Below, piece after piece: positions 1 to 5,317 of a stretch of 5,317 nucleotides of DNA. Source of the DNA: Candidatus Rokuibacteriota bacterium (GTDB lineage: Bacteria; Methylomirabilota; Methylomirabilia; Rokubacteriales; CSP1-6). A program made the translations under genes and the position numbers. The notes below the pieces were generated by a model. The model did no database searches and had not been told where the DNA came from. It saw nothing but the letters and a program-made list of their open reading frames with translations. The stretch is taken from assembly GCA_016179165.1 (NCBI GenBank), contig JACORX010000410.1, positions 1-5,317 on the forward strand, written 5' to 3'. Each line of letters begins with the position of its first letter. Position 1 is the stretch's first letter.

Positions 1-598
1 GCGCCGGGTAGCCCGCCGGCACCTCGTGCGCCGCGGTCGGGCTCAGCAGGTTGAAGCACACCTGCGCCGTGTCGATGGCGCCGCTCGCCAGCGCGCGGTG
101 AAGCGCCCCGGTCTCCCCGAGCGCCGTCACGCCGAAGAAGCGGATCTTGCCCTGTTCCTGGAGGCGTCGGGCCGCGGGCACGACCGCGTCCAGCAGGTCG
201 GCGACCCCGAGGCGGCGGTCGCTCCTGACCCGGCCGATCGGGTTGTGGAGGTGGAAGAGATCGAGGTGGCCTTGGCCCAGCAGCCCGAGGCTCGTCTCGA
301 CCGAGCGCGTGAGCGCCGTCGAGATATCGGTCAGGTCGGCGGGGGTCAGCCGGCACTTGCTGCCCACGATCACCGGCGGGCGCAGCGCGCGCAGGACGGC
401 GCCCAGGTTCTTCTCCGACCGGCCGGTGCCGTACGAGGGTGCGGTGTCGAGGTAGTTGATGCCGAGCTCGACCGCCCGCGCGAGCGCGCGCTCGCGGTCG
501 GCCGGCTCGCCCCGGACCATCAAGCCGCCGACGTCGCCGCACCCGAAGGCGAGCGCTGAGACCTTGAGCCCCGTCCTGCCGAGCGTCCGGTATTCCAT
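1..598 (-). CDS. Aldo/keto reductase, N-terminal part (3' end outside window)
   Basis: Predicted cytoplasmic NAD(P)H-dependent oxidoreductase of the aldo/keto reductase superfamily; the substrate cannot be told. The reading frame is open for 199 codons from an ATG at 598 to the left edge, so the C-terminal third (a typical member has about 300-340 residues) is missing. It begins MEYRTLGRTGLKVSALAFG, the classic AKR start. The catalytic tetrad is visible: Asp51 (YLDTAPSYG), Tyr56, Lys81 (VGSKCRL) and His118 (FHLHNP). KIRFFGVTA at about 151-159 is the usual strand before the cofactor-binding half. The start is supported by a GGTGAGGAG ribosome site 3 bases upstream. The gene is divergent from the transporter on its right. 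The N-terminal style and the FHLHNP motif suggest a general-stress/YajO-like or galactose-dehydrogenase-like AKR rather than the shorter AKR5 type, but that subfamily guess is weak. Confidence 0.93.
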   Translation of the reverse strand, partial: MEYRTLGRTGLKVSALAFGCGDVGGLMVRGEPADRERALARAVELGINYLDTAPSYGTGRSEKNLGAVLRALRPPVIVGSKCRLTPADLTDISTALTRSVETSLGLLGQGHLDLFHLHNPIGRVRSDRRLGVADLLDAVVPAARRLQEQGKIRFFGVTALGETGALHRALASGAIDTAQVCFNLLSPTAAHEVPAGYPA

Positions 599-601
599 AA
601 T

Positions 602-610
602 CTCCTCACC
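602..610 (-). promoter_or_regulatory. Ribosome binding site of the left-edge AKR
   Basis: Read on the minus strand this is GGTGAGGAG followed by ATT and then the ATG at 598. The purine core is strong and sits slightly close to the start. It fixes the start codon of the left AKR. Confidence 0.7.
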
Positions 611-676
611 GGGTGGGATGCGATACTGCTACCCTTCTTCACCGGCCATGTCCGGCGGTCCGTGCGAGCGCCCAAC

Positions 677-682
677 AAGGAG
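677..682 (+). promoter_or_regulatory. Ribosome binding site deciding the GTG start of the transporter
   Basis: AAGGAG, then a 6-base spacer (TACCGC), then GTG at 689. This perfect Shine-Dalgarno makes 689 the likely start. The in-frame GTG at 662 would place this motif inside the coding region and has no comparable site upstream. Confidence 0.75.
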
Positions 683-688
683 TACCGC

Positions 689-2011
689 GTGCACAGCGAA
701 AAGTCCAGCGATGCCGCCGGCGCGCTGATCGCACGGCTGCTGCGCGCCGTGATCGATGTGAAGCCGGCTGAAGCGACGGCGCTCGGCTGGTCGTGGCTGT
801 ATTTCTTCTCGATCCTGTCCGCGTACTATGTCATCCGGCCGATCCGCGACGAGATCGGCGCGGCGGGCGGCATCGCGAACCTGCCGTGGCTGTTCACCGG
901 AACGCTCTGCGGCATGCTGATCGCCAACCCGCCGTTCTCGACGCTGGTGGCGCGACTCGCGCCGGTCCGCTTCATCTCGTGGACATACCGGTTCTTCATG
1001 GCCAACCTTGTCCTCTTCTGGATCCTCTTGGAGACGACCCGCGGGCCCGCCAACGTGTGGGCGGGCAGAGCGTTCTACATCTGGGCCGCGGTCTTCAATC
1101 TCTTCGTCGTGTCGGTGTTCTGGGGCTTTCTCGCCGACGTGTTCAGCAGCGAGCAGAGCCGGCGGCTGTTCGGATTCATTGCCGCCGGTGGCACCATCGG
1201 CGGGATCGTCGGATCGTCGTTGACCTCCGCGCTGGTCGAGCATCTCGGCCGGAGCCGGCTCCTGCTCGTCTCGGCCGTGCTGCTCGAGGTGGCCGTGTTC
1301 AGCGTCCGGCGCCTGGCGAAGATCTCGCGGGGCCTGCGCGAGCGATCCGGTGCCCGCGGAGACGACGCGGCCGTCGGCGGCAGCGTGCTCTCAGGATTCA
1401 CCCACGCCGTCCAATCGCCGTATCTCTTGAACCTCACCGCGTACATGCTGCTCTTCACGATCCTGTCGACGTTTCTCTACTTCCAGCAGGCCGACATTGC
1501 GAAACACAGCTTCACCGATCGCTCGGCGCGAACGGCGTTCTTTGCCAATATCGACCTGGCGGTCAACGTCCTGACGCTTCTCATTCAGCTCCTGCTGACG
1601 GGGCGCATCATCAGGCGACTCGGCGTCGCTCTCACGCTCACCCTGCTCCCGGCGCTGAGCGTTGCGGGATTTGCCGTGCTCGGGCTGGCGCCGACCTTGT
1701 GGGCAGTCATCACGTTCCAGGTCCTGCGGCGCGCCGGCAATTTCGCCGTGGCGCGGCCCACGCGCGAGACCTGCTTCACCGTCGTACCGCGCGAAGATAA
1801 ATACAAGGCCAAGAGCTTCATCGATACCTTCGTCTACCGCGCCGGTGACCAGGTCGGCGCCTGGTCGTACGCCGGCATGGGGCTCCTCGGGCTCGGGCTG
1901 GCGGGCATCAGCGTTGCGGCCGTGCCGATCGCGGTTCTCTGGCTGGTCAACGGGCTCTGGCTTGGCCGGCGAAACGAGTCGCTCGCCCGCGAGGCCGCTG
2001 TCAGGCGCTGA
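689..2011 (+). CDS. NTT/ATP-ADP carrier-like MFS-type membrane transporter
   Basis: A polytopic inner-membrane protein of 440 residues. An alternating pattern of hydrophobic segments and basic loops suggests about 10-12 helices (for example near residues 34-48, 66-80, 103-115, 128-148, 162-180, 189-205, 246-266, 288-304, 312-345 and 396-424). The segment YYVIRPIRDEIG (46-57), the glycine-rich FGFIAAGGTIGG (161-172) and PTRETCFTVVPREDKYKAK (357-375) followed by FIDTFVYRAGD (377-387) resemble the bacterial ATP/ADP-carrier (NTT/Tlc, TC.AAA) relatives found in free-living bacteria and often labelled simply MFS transporter. True nucleotide exchangers of obligate intracellular bacteria are nearer 500 residues, so nucleotide transport is not established here and the substrate is unknown. 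The GTG start at 689 is chosen for its AAGGAG site. It stands alone on the plus strand and is convergent with the GlcG-like gene. No fused HEAT or cyclic-nucleotide-binding domain, which some relatives carry, is seen. Confidence 0.85.
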   Translation: MHSEKSSDAAGALIARLLRAVIDVKPAEATALGWSWLYFFSILSAYYVIRPIRDEIGAAGGIANLPWLFTGTLCGMLIANPPFSTLVARLAPVRFISWTYRFFMANLVLFWILLETTRGPANVWAGRAFYIWAAVFNLFVVSVFWGFLADVFSSEQSRRLFGFIAAGGTIGGIVGSSLTSALVEHLGRSRLLLVSAVLLEVAVFSVRRLAKISRGLRERSGARGDDAAVGGSVLSGFTHAVQSPYLLNLTAYMLLFTILSTFLYFQQADIAKHSFTDRSARTAFFANIDLAVNVLTLLIQLLLTGRIIRRLGVALTLTLLPALSVAGFAVLGLAPTLWAVITFQVLRRAGNFAVARPTRETCFTVVPREDKYKAKSFIDTFVYRAGDQVGAWSYAGMGLLGLGLAGISVAAVPIAVLWLVNGLWLGRRNESLAREAAVRR

Positions 2012-2041
2012 CTCGGGAACCGCCCACGGCACCGATCCTTT

Positions 2042-2070
2042 GGCGGGCCGGGCACACGGCCCGGCCCGCC
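2042..2070. terminator. Perfect 12-bp GC hairpin between convergent genes (bidirectional terminator)
   Basis: The arms 2042-2053 (GGCGGGCCGGGC) and 2059-2070 (GCCCGGCCCGCC) are exact reverse complements around a 5-base loop, ACACG. The hairpin lies 30 bases after the transporter stop and 10 bases beyond the GlcG-like stop, so it can serve both transcripts. There is no T-tract on the plus side (GCGGGACCC follows); on the minus side only AAAGGATC follows. It would therefore be a non-canonical, U-less terminator or an RNA 3'-end stabiliser. Confidence 0.6.
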
Positions 2071-2080
2071 GCGGGACCCG

Positions 2081-2569
2081 CTACTTCAGCGCGTCGATCC
2101 CGGCCTGGCCGATCTGCGCGTCCTGCTGGGACGTGACGCCGGAGACGCCGATCCCGCCGATGACCTTGCCGTCCGCCATGATCGGGATGCCGCCCTCGAG
2201 CAGGCTGGCGCCCGAGAGGTTCAGGAGCCGGAGGTTGCCGCCGCCCTGTGTGATGAGGTCCTGGAACACCTTGGTGGCCCGGCGGAAGGCAACCGCGGAG
2301 CGGGCCTTGTCCTTCGCCACCTCGATGCTGCCCCACTGTGCGTTGTCCAGACGCTGGAGCATCACGAGGTTGCCGCCCGAGTCCAAGATGACGATGACGA
2401 CGGGCCAGCCGTTCTTCTTCGCCTCCGCCTCGGCGCCGGCCATCGCTTTCTTGGCCTGATCGAGGGTGATCGCGGTGCCGTAGGCCGGGGGGGCCTGCGC
2501 GCTCGCCGAGGCGGCCGCGAAGAGCACCAGTGTGGCGACGACCATGGACAGGAATCTTGCCATTCTCAT
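2081..2569 (-). CDS. Secreted GlcG/HbpS-like (DUF336) protein
   Basis: A 162-residue protein of the GlcG/HbpS (DUF336) family, small alpha/beta proteins often annotated as heme-binding; the biochemical role of most members is unknown. Residues 1-26 look like a Sec signal peptide (MRMARF, then a hydrophobic core, then ASAQA with cleavage likely before PPAYG), so the mature protein of about 136 residues should be periplasmic. Family hallmarks are ITLDQAKKAMAGAEAEAKK (34-52), VVIVILDSGGNLVMLQRLD (57-75), the KDKARSAVAFRR segment (86-97), GGIPIMADGKVIGGIGVSG (126-144) and SQQDAQIGQAGIDAL near the end. The length matches a secreted single-domain member. The start at 2569 is preferred over the ATG at 2563 because AAGGAG lies 7 bases upstream of it. 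The same frame stays open far upstream, but that extension lies before the ribosome site and signal peptide and is not credible. The gene is the last of three same-strand exported-protein genes. Confidence 0.9.
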   Translation of the reverse strand: MRMARFLSMVVATLVLFAAASASAQAPPAYGTAITLDQAKKAMAGAEAEAKKNGWPVVIVILDSGGNLVMLQRLDNAQWGSIEVAKDKARSAVAFRRATKVFQDLITQGGGNLRLLNLSGASLLEGGIPIMADGKVIGGIGVSGVTSQQDAQIGQAGIDALK

Positions 2570-2820
2570 TGAGCTTCTCCTTCTGGGAAGTGGAGGTTGG
2601 GACGTCGCTGCCGCCGCGACGGCGGATCGGAGCGTTAGGGAGAGAACCCCGGGAGCGTCGCCGAAGTTCCCACCCGGCCCCGGGGCTCCCTCGGGGGAGC
2701 GTCTACAGTGGATGCTCTCGGGGCGCTGCGCCAGCCCGGGGCAGGGGGCGCGGGCAGTCGGGGTTCGGCCGATGCTCGCCTCCGTGGCCCGCGGGCCGGC
2801 CTTGTCGACGAGGCGGCGGG
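2570..2820 (-). other. 251-base spacer between the Tat-AKR and the GlcG-like gene
   Basis: Non-coding spacer between two same-strand genes. It has a small inverted repeat, 2685-2690 with 2695-2700 (GCTCCC TCGG GGGAGC, 6-bp stem, 4-base loop), and a second, CCGCC/GGCGG at 2611-2615 and 2621-2625, in the leader of the GlcG-like gene. Neither has a T-tract. The length suggests that the GlcG-like gene has its own promoter, but I could not identify -35/-10 hexamers. An open frame crosses the region, but it is low-complexity Arg/Pro/Ala-rich sequence typical of GC-rich non-coding DNA. Confidence 0.4.
2577..2582 (-). promoter_or_regulatory. Ribosome binding site of the GlcG-like gene
   Basis: Minus-strand AAGGAG, then a 7-base spacer (AAGCTCA), then the ATG at 2569. 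Near-ideal spacing sets the start of the signal peptide and rules out the much longer upstream-extended reading. Confidence 0.75.
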
Positions 2821-3750
2821 CTACAGCGAGTGGAAGTAGCCCGACATCCTCTTGCGCATCGCCTCGTCCGGCGGGGGGCCGGTGGCGGCCTTGACGTTGT
2901 CGACGACGTGCGCCGGATCGCGCGTGGCCGGAATGACGCAGGTGACGGCCGGCTGCCCGAGGATCCACTTGAGGAAGAACTGCGCCCAGCTCGCGCAGCC
3001 GATCTCTCTCGCCCACTCGGGGACGGGTTTTCCTTTCACGCGGCGGAACATGGCGCCTTCGGCGAACGGGCGGTTGACGATCACGGCGGTGCCGCTGTCG
3101 GCGGCGGCCCGGAGCAGCCGCCGCTCAGCTTCAGGCTCGGCAAGCGAGTAGTTGACCTGGACGAAATCGATGTTTCCCCGCTTGACGAAGCGCTCCAGGT
3201 CCGCGTGGGCCCCCGCGTGGTAGTGGGTGACACCGGCGTAGCGGACCCGGCCGGATGCCTTCCAGTCGGAGAGCGTCGCGAGGTGGGTGTCCGCGTCGAC
3301 GAGGTTGTGCACCTGCATCAGGTCGAGGCGCTGGACGCGCAGCTTCCGCATCGAGTTCTCCATCTGGCGGACGCCCGCCTGCCTCCCGCTGGTCCACACC
3401 TTGGTCGCGATGAACAGCTTCGCCCGGACGCCCAGCTCGGACGCGAGCTGCCCGGCTACCGATTCGGACGATCCGTACATCGGGGAGCTGTCGACGACGC
3501 GGGCGCCCAGCCCGACGAAGGCTTTGAGCGTGTCCCTCGCCTGGGTCATCTCGGCGGGATCGCCGGCGACGTCGAACACGTGCCAGGTGCCCAGGCCGAT
3601 CGCGGGTACCGATTCACCCGTTTTCGGAATGCGCCGATCGAGGACGGCATCACCGCTCGATTCAGCGGGCATCAGCATGGCTCCCAGGGCAACGGCACCG
3701 GTCGTGAGAAAGGCGCGCCGGGTGGCGTCTGGGCCGATCACGACGGCCAT
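2821..3750 (-). CDS. Tat-exported aldo/keto reductase
   Basis: A 309-residue NAD(P)H-dependent aldo/keto reductase with a probable twin-arginine signal. The N-terminus has TRRAFLTTG (twin Arg at 11-12) followed by the hydrophobic stretch AVALGAMLM, so export as a folded enzyme to the periplasm is predicted. The AKR barrel starts at about residue 38 (RRIPKTGESVPAIGLGTWHV). The tetrad is intact: Asp87 (VVDSSPMYG), Tyr92, Lys117 (IATKVW) and His148 (LMQVHNLVD). RVRYAGVTHY (168-177) and the late VIPATRDPAHVVDNVKA (272-288) match the cofactor-binding region of the family. The ATG at 3750 is chosen because it begins just before the Tat motif. A TTG at 3777 would add nine residues, and neither has a clear Shine-Dalgarno. 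The substrate is unknown. It lies between two other exported-protein genes on the same strand, 148 bases downstream of the MlaC-SPOR gene and 251 bases upstream of the GlcG-like gene. Confidence 0.9.
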   Translation of the reverse strand: MAVVIGPDATRRAFLTTGAVALGAMLMPAESSGDAVLDRRIPKTGESVPAIGLGTWHVFDVAGDPAEMTQARDTLKAFVGLGARVVDSSPMYGSSESVAGQLASELGVRAKLFIATKVWTSGRQAGVRQMENSMRKLRVQRLDLMQVHNLVDADTHLATLSDWKASGRVRYAGVTHYHAGAHADLERFVKRGNIDFVQVNYSLAEPEAERRLLRAAADSGTAVIVNRPFAEGAMFRRVKGKPVPEWAREIGCASWAQFFLKWILGQPAVTCVIPATRDPAHVVDNVKAATGPPPDEAMRKRMSGYFHSL

Positions 3751-3898
3751 CGTAGGCGATCGGCAGAGCCCGCGCAACGCGCCGCTTCACTGGAGAAGCT
3801 GGGCCGGGGGAGATGAGGGTCGGCCTGCGCAAGGCCGCGCCGGTAAAACCGGGAGGGAGAAAGCGGTCGAAGGCGCCGATCGAGCTTCGGGCTCGACG
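3751..3898 (-). other. Spacer with three small hairpins after the MlaC-SPOR gene
   Basis: Three short inverted repeats cluster here: TCGAGC/GCTCGA (3880-3885 and 3891-3896), two bases beyond the MlaC-SPOR stop codon; CCGG/CCGG around TAAAA (3840-3852); and CGGCCT/AGGCCG (3821-3826 and 3832-3837). Together they may weakly terminate or stabilise the upstream transcript. None has a following T-tract, so partial read-through into the AKR is possible. No promoter or ribosome site for the AKR could be recognised. Confidence 0.35.
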
Positions 3899-5065
3899 TC
3901 AGTCGCGCACTTCGGCGATGAACGGCGCGTAGCCGCGCGCGATGAGATCACGAAGCTTCGACTGGGCGTCCGTGTGAGTCGCGAAGGGTCCCACGCGCAC
4001 GCGCGACAGCGCCCCCGCCGGATGCCCCGGCGCGCTCGTGAGCGGGTCATTCGAGGCCGCCATGCCCTGGCGGCGAAGCCGCTCAGCCAGCTGCCCCGCC
4101 GCTCCCACCGTCCTGAACGCTCCCACCTGGATCCAGTAGTGACTCGCGGCCACGCGGCTCGCGCCCTTCGGCGCTGCTTGGACCGGGATCGCGGGCTCGG
4201 TCGCGCTCACGCGGATGGATTCGACCCTCGGGGCGGTGACCTCGGCGGGGCGCGCCGCCAGTGGAACTTCCTGGCGGGCCACCGGCGGCGGGATCACCGC
4301 CGGTACAAGCACTGCGGGGAGTGACGCGGCCTTGGTGGGCTGGGGAGCCGCTGCCGCCGTCGGGGCCGGCGCGACCTTCGGTACTTGAGCCACTGGCGGT
4401 ACTTGAGCCACTGGCGGCACTTGCGCCACCGCCGCCGCCGTAGCGATGGTCGGCTGCGAGGTCTCCGGCCTATCGCCCTGCATTCTCGCAACGAGATCCG
4501 CGTACGACGAGATGCTCAGGATCCGGGTGATCTGCGCCCGGTAGTTGGCGATGAGGCTCATGCCGTCGAGGACCACGTCACGGACCATCCAGCGCCCGCC
4601 CCGCCGGACCATGAAGTAGTCGACGTCGAGATCGGTTCCGTTGCGGGTAAGCAGCTTGGTTGCCACGGCGGCCGAGTCGCCGGAGATGATTTCTTCACGA
4701 TAGAGGATCTGCAGGCCCCCGCTCACGTTCGCCTTCGTGCCGACGAAAAAGATGTAGCCACGCCCGAGGAAGTCGGAAAAGAGCCGGACGAACTCCGCCT
4801 GCTGGGACGGGGTCCTTGACTGCCACGCGGGGCCGAGGGCCCGCGTGGCGGCGTCCCGGTAGTCGAAGATCTCGTTGACGAGCGCCTGGATGGCCTGTCG
4901 CGGCGCCTCTGTCCCGCTTTCCGCGTCGGCGGATCGCAGGATCGCGTTCGTGCCCCCGAAGAAGGCCTCCAGCGTCTCCCTCGGCGACGCTGCCCAGGCG
5001 GGCTGGGCGAACGCGATTCCCAGCGCCACGGCGAGAACCGATACCACGGGCTTGCGGTGGGTCAT
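3899..5065 (-). CDS. MlaC-like lipid carrier fused to a SPOR domain
   Basis: A 388-residue secreted protein with two domains. Residues 1-25 form a Sec signal (MTHRKP, a hydrophobic core, QPAWA, cleavage before ASPRE). Residues about 28-197 match the MlaC/Ttg2D (Tol_Tol_Ttg2) family, the periplasmic carrier moving phospholipids between outer and inner membrane. Hallmarks are FDYRDAATRALG (67-78), WQSRTPSQQAEFVRLFSDFL (81-100), LDVDYFMVRRGGRWMVRDVV (146-165), LDGMSLIANYRAQITRIL (166-183) and SYADLVARM (187-195). Residues about 198-305 are a Pro/Ala/Val-rich linker with AQVPPV repeats. Residues about 308-386 form a SPOR domain (HYWIQVGAFRTVGAAGQLAERL, RVRVGPFATHTDAQSKLRDLI, GYAPFIAEV), which in known proteins binds septal, denuded-glycan peptidoglycan. 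Ordinary MlaC proteins are about 200-210 residues and end after the first domain, so the tail is extra. The ATG at 5065 is chosen because it begins the signal peptide; only a weak GCGGGA precedes it. No other mla genes are nearby. Confidence 0.92.
   Translation of the reverse strand: MTHRKPVVSVLAVALGIAFAQPAWAASPRETLEAFFGGTNAILRSADAESGTEAPRQAIQALVNEIFDYRDAATRALGPAWQSRTPSQQAEFVRLFSDFLGRGYIFFVGTKANVSGGLQILYREEIISGDSAAVATKLLTRNGTDLDVDYFMVRRGGRWMVRDVVLDGMSLIANYRAQITRILSISSYADLVARMQGDRPETSQPTIATAAAVAQVPPVAQVPPVAQVPKVAPAPTAAAAPQPTKAASLPAVLVPAVIPPPVARQEVPLAARPAEVTAPRVESIRVSATEPAIPVQAAPKGASRVAASHYWIQVGAFRTVGAAGQLAERLRRQGMAASNDPLTSAPGHPAGALSRVRVGPFATHTDAQSKLRDLIARGYAPFIAEVRD
4380..4433 (-). repeat. Three tandem 18-bp units encoding AQVPPV-type repeats
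   Basis: Units 4380-4397 and 4398-4415 are identical (GGTACTTGAGCCACTGGC). The third, 4416-4433, is degenerate (GGCACTTGCGCCACCGCC). On the coding strand they specify repeated Ala-Gln-Val-Pro-(Pro/Lys)-Val in the linker of the MlaC-SPOR protein. The unit length is a multiple of three, so copy-number change would alter linker length without shifting the frame. Confidence 0.9.
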
Positions 5066-5206
5066 ATCCCGCTAGGATAGGCCACTGCCGCGATTTTCCT
5101 GCCATCTTTTCTGTCCGGGGTTCTACCGGGTGGGGTCGTACCGGCGGATCTGGGCTGGCGGCGCTCACTTGCCGATCGCGGGCATCCCCGGTACTCTCGG
5201 GGTCCC
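5066..5206. promoter_or_regulatory. Divergent intergenic region between MlaC-SPOR and right-edge AKR
   Basis: This 141-base spacer between divergent genes is the expected place for both promoters. It contains AT-richer patches (GATTTTCC at about 5092-5099 and CATCTTTTCTG at about 5103-5113) unlike the flanking coding DNA. A clear sigma-70 hexamer pair was not found. A hairpin CCCCG/CGGGG (5186-5190 and 5198-5202) abuts the start of the right-hand AKR. Confidence 0.4.
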
Positions 5207-5317
5207 ATGCGCCATGTCCGCCTCGGCCGCACCGGCCTCCAGGTCTCCCGCCTCTGTCTCGGCACGATGACGTTCGGGCTGCAGTGCGACGAGCCGGCCT
5301 CGGTCGCCATCCTCGAC
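5207..5317 (+). CDS. Aldo/keto reductase, first 37 codons (continues past window)
   Basis: From the ATG at 5207 the frame is open to the window end and reads MRHVRLGRTGLQVSRLCLG, then TMTFGLQCDEPASVAILD. The xVRLGRTGLxVSRLCLGTMTFG opening is typical of the longer aldo/keto reductases (Tas/YajO/potassium-channel beta-like, about 320-350 residues). Only the first strand-helix is present, so the catalytic residues lie outside the window and cannot be checked. A GGGG run four to seven bases before the ATG is the only ribosome-site candidate. It is divergent from the MlaC-SPOR gene and is clearly a different gene from the other two AKRs in the window. Confidence 0.88.
   Translation, partial: MRHVRLGRTGLQVSRLCLGTMTFGLQCDEPASVAILD

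Larger units (their letters stand above)
599..688. promoter_or_regulatory. Divergent intergenic region between AKR and transporter
   Basis: This 90-base spacer separates two divergent genes and must hold the start signals of both if they are transcribed locally. I see ribosome sites for each gene. No convincing sigma-70 -35/-10 pair is visible on either strand; GATACT at 622-627 is a possible plus-strand -10-like hexamer without a matching -35. The promoter content is therefore inferred from gene orientation only. Confidence 0.35.

Noticed and set aside
26..559. A 177-codon plus-strand open frame at the left edge
   Set aside because: It is the antisense shadow of the partial AKR, whose minus-strand translation has clear family motifs from end to end.
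662..688. GTG at 662 as start of the transporter
   Set aside because: The perfect AAGGAG at 677-682 with a 6-base spacer points to the GTG at 689, and the nine extra residues match nothing recognisable.
793..1800. A 335-codon plus-strand frame inside the transporter gene
   Set aside because: It is an out-of-frame shadow. The transporter frame gives a coherent multi-helix membrane protein, while this one gives Arg/His/Pro-rich sequence.
2570..3016. N-terminal extension of the GlcG-like frame to 311 residues
   Set aside because: The internal ATG at 2569 has an ideal ribosome site and begins a textbook signal peptide. The extension is low-complexity and overlaps the 3' end of the AKR in another frame.
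2530..3816. A 428-codon open frame on the plus strand opposite the Tat-AKR
   Set aside because: It is antisense to a gene with an intact catalytic tetrad. Its product is low-complexity Arg/Gly/Pro/Ala-rich sequence with no recognisable domain, as expected from GC-rich DNA that lacks stop codons.
3287..4324. A 345-codon plus-strand open frame spanning the AKR start and the MlaC-SPOR C-terminus
   Set aside because: It overlaps two well-supported minus-strand genes and the spacer between them. The product is Arg/Ala/Ser-rich without family resemblance.
4380..4433. Tandem 18-bp units considered as a CRISPR or regulatory iteron array
   Set aside because: There are no spacers between units, the repeat is within a coding frame, and the period is a multiple of three and matches a peptide repeat in a linker.

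Overview
The window is a GC-rich stretch (roughly two-thirds G+C by eye) of a diderm (Gram-negative-type) bacterial chromosome. The diderm inference rests on an MlaC-type periplasmic lipid carrier, a SPOR peptidoglycan-binding domain, Sec-type signal peptides and a probable Tat signal. The gene styles would fit environmental lineages such as Methylomirabilota/Rokubacteria or a deltaproteobacterium-like group. That placement is inference only, since no marker gene is present.

Layout, left to right: (1) the N-terminal 199 codons of an aldo/keto reductase (AKR) on the minus strand, running off the left edge; (2) divergent from it, a 440-residue multi-pass membrane protein resembling the ATP/ADP-carrier (NTT/Tlc, AAA) branch of MFS-like transporters; (3) a short convergent gap with a perfect 12-bp GC hairpin that probably terminates both flanking genes; (4) on the minus strand, a secreted GlcG/HbpS-like (DUF336) protein; (5) upstream of it on the same strand, a second AKR carrying a twin-arginine signal; (6) further upstream, a secreted MlaC-like protein joined by a Pro/Ala-rich linker to a C-terminal SPOR domain; (7) divergent from that, the first 37 codons of a third AKR, running off the right edge.

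The three minus-strand genes in the middle (MlaC-SPOR, Tat-AKR, GlcG-like) all appear to be exported. They are separated by about 150 and 250 bases with small hairpins between them, so they look like separately expressed neighbours rather than a tight operon. No Mla permease, ATPase or MCE partner is in the window.

No mobile elements, CRISPR arrays, tRNAs or rRNAs were seen. The most interesting points are the MlaC-SPOR fusion with its internal 18-bp repeats, the Tat-exported AKR with an intact catalytic tetrad, and three distinct AKR genes within 5.3 kb. None amounts to a clearly new multi-gene system.
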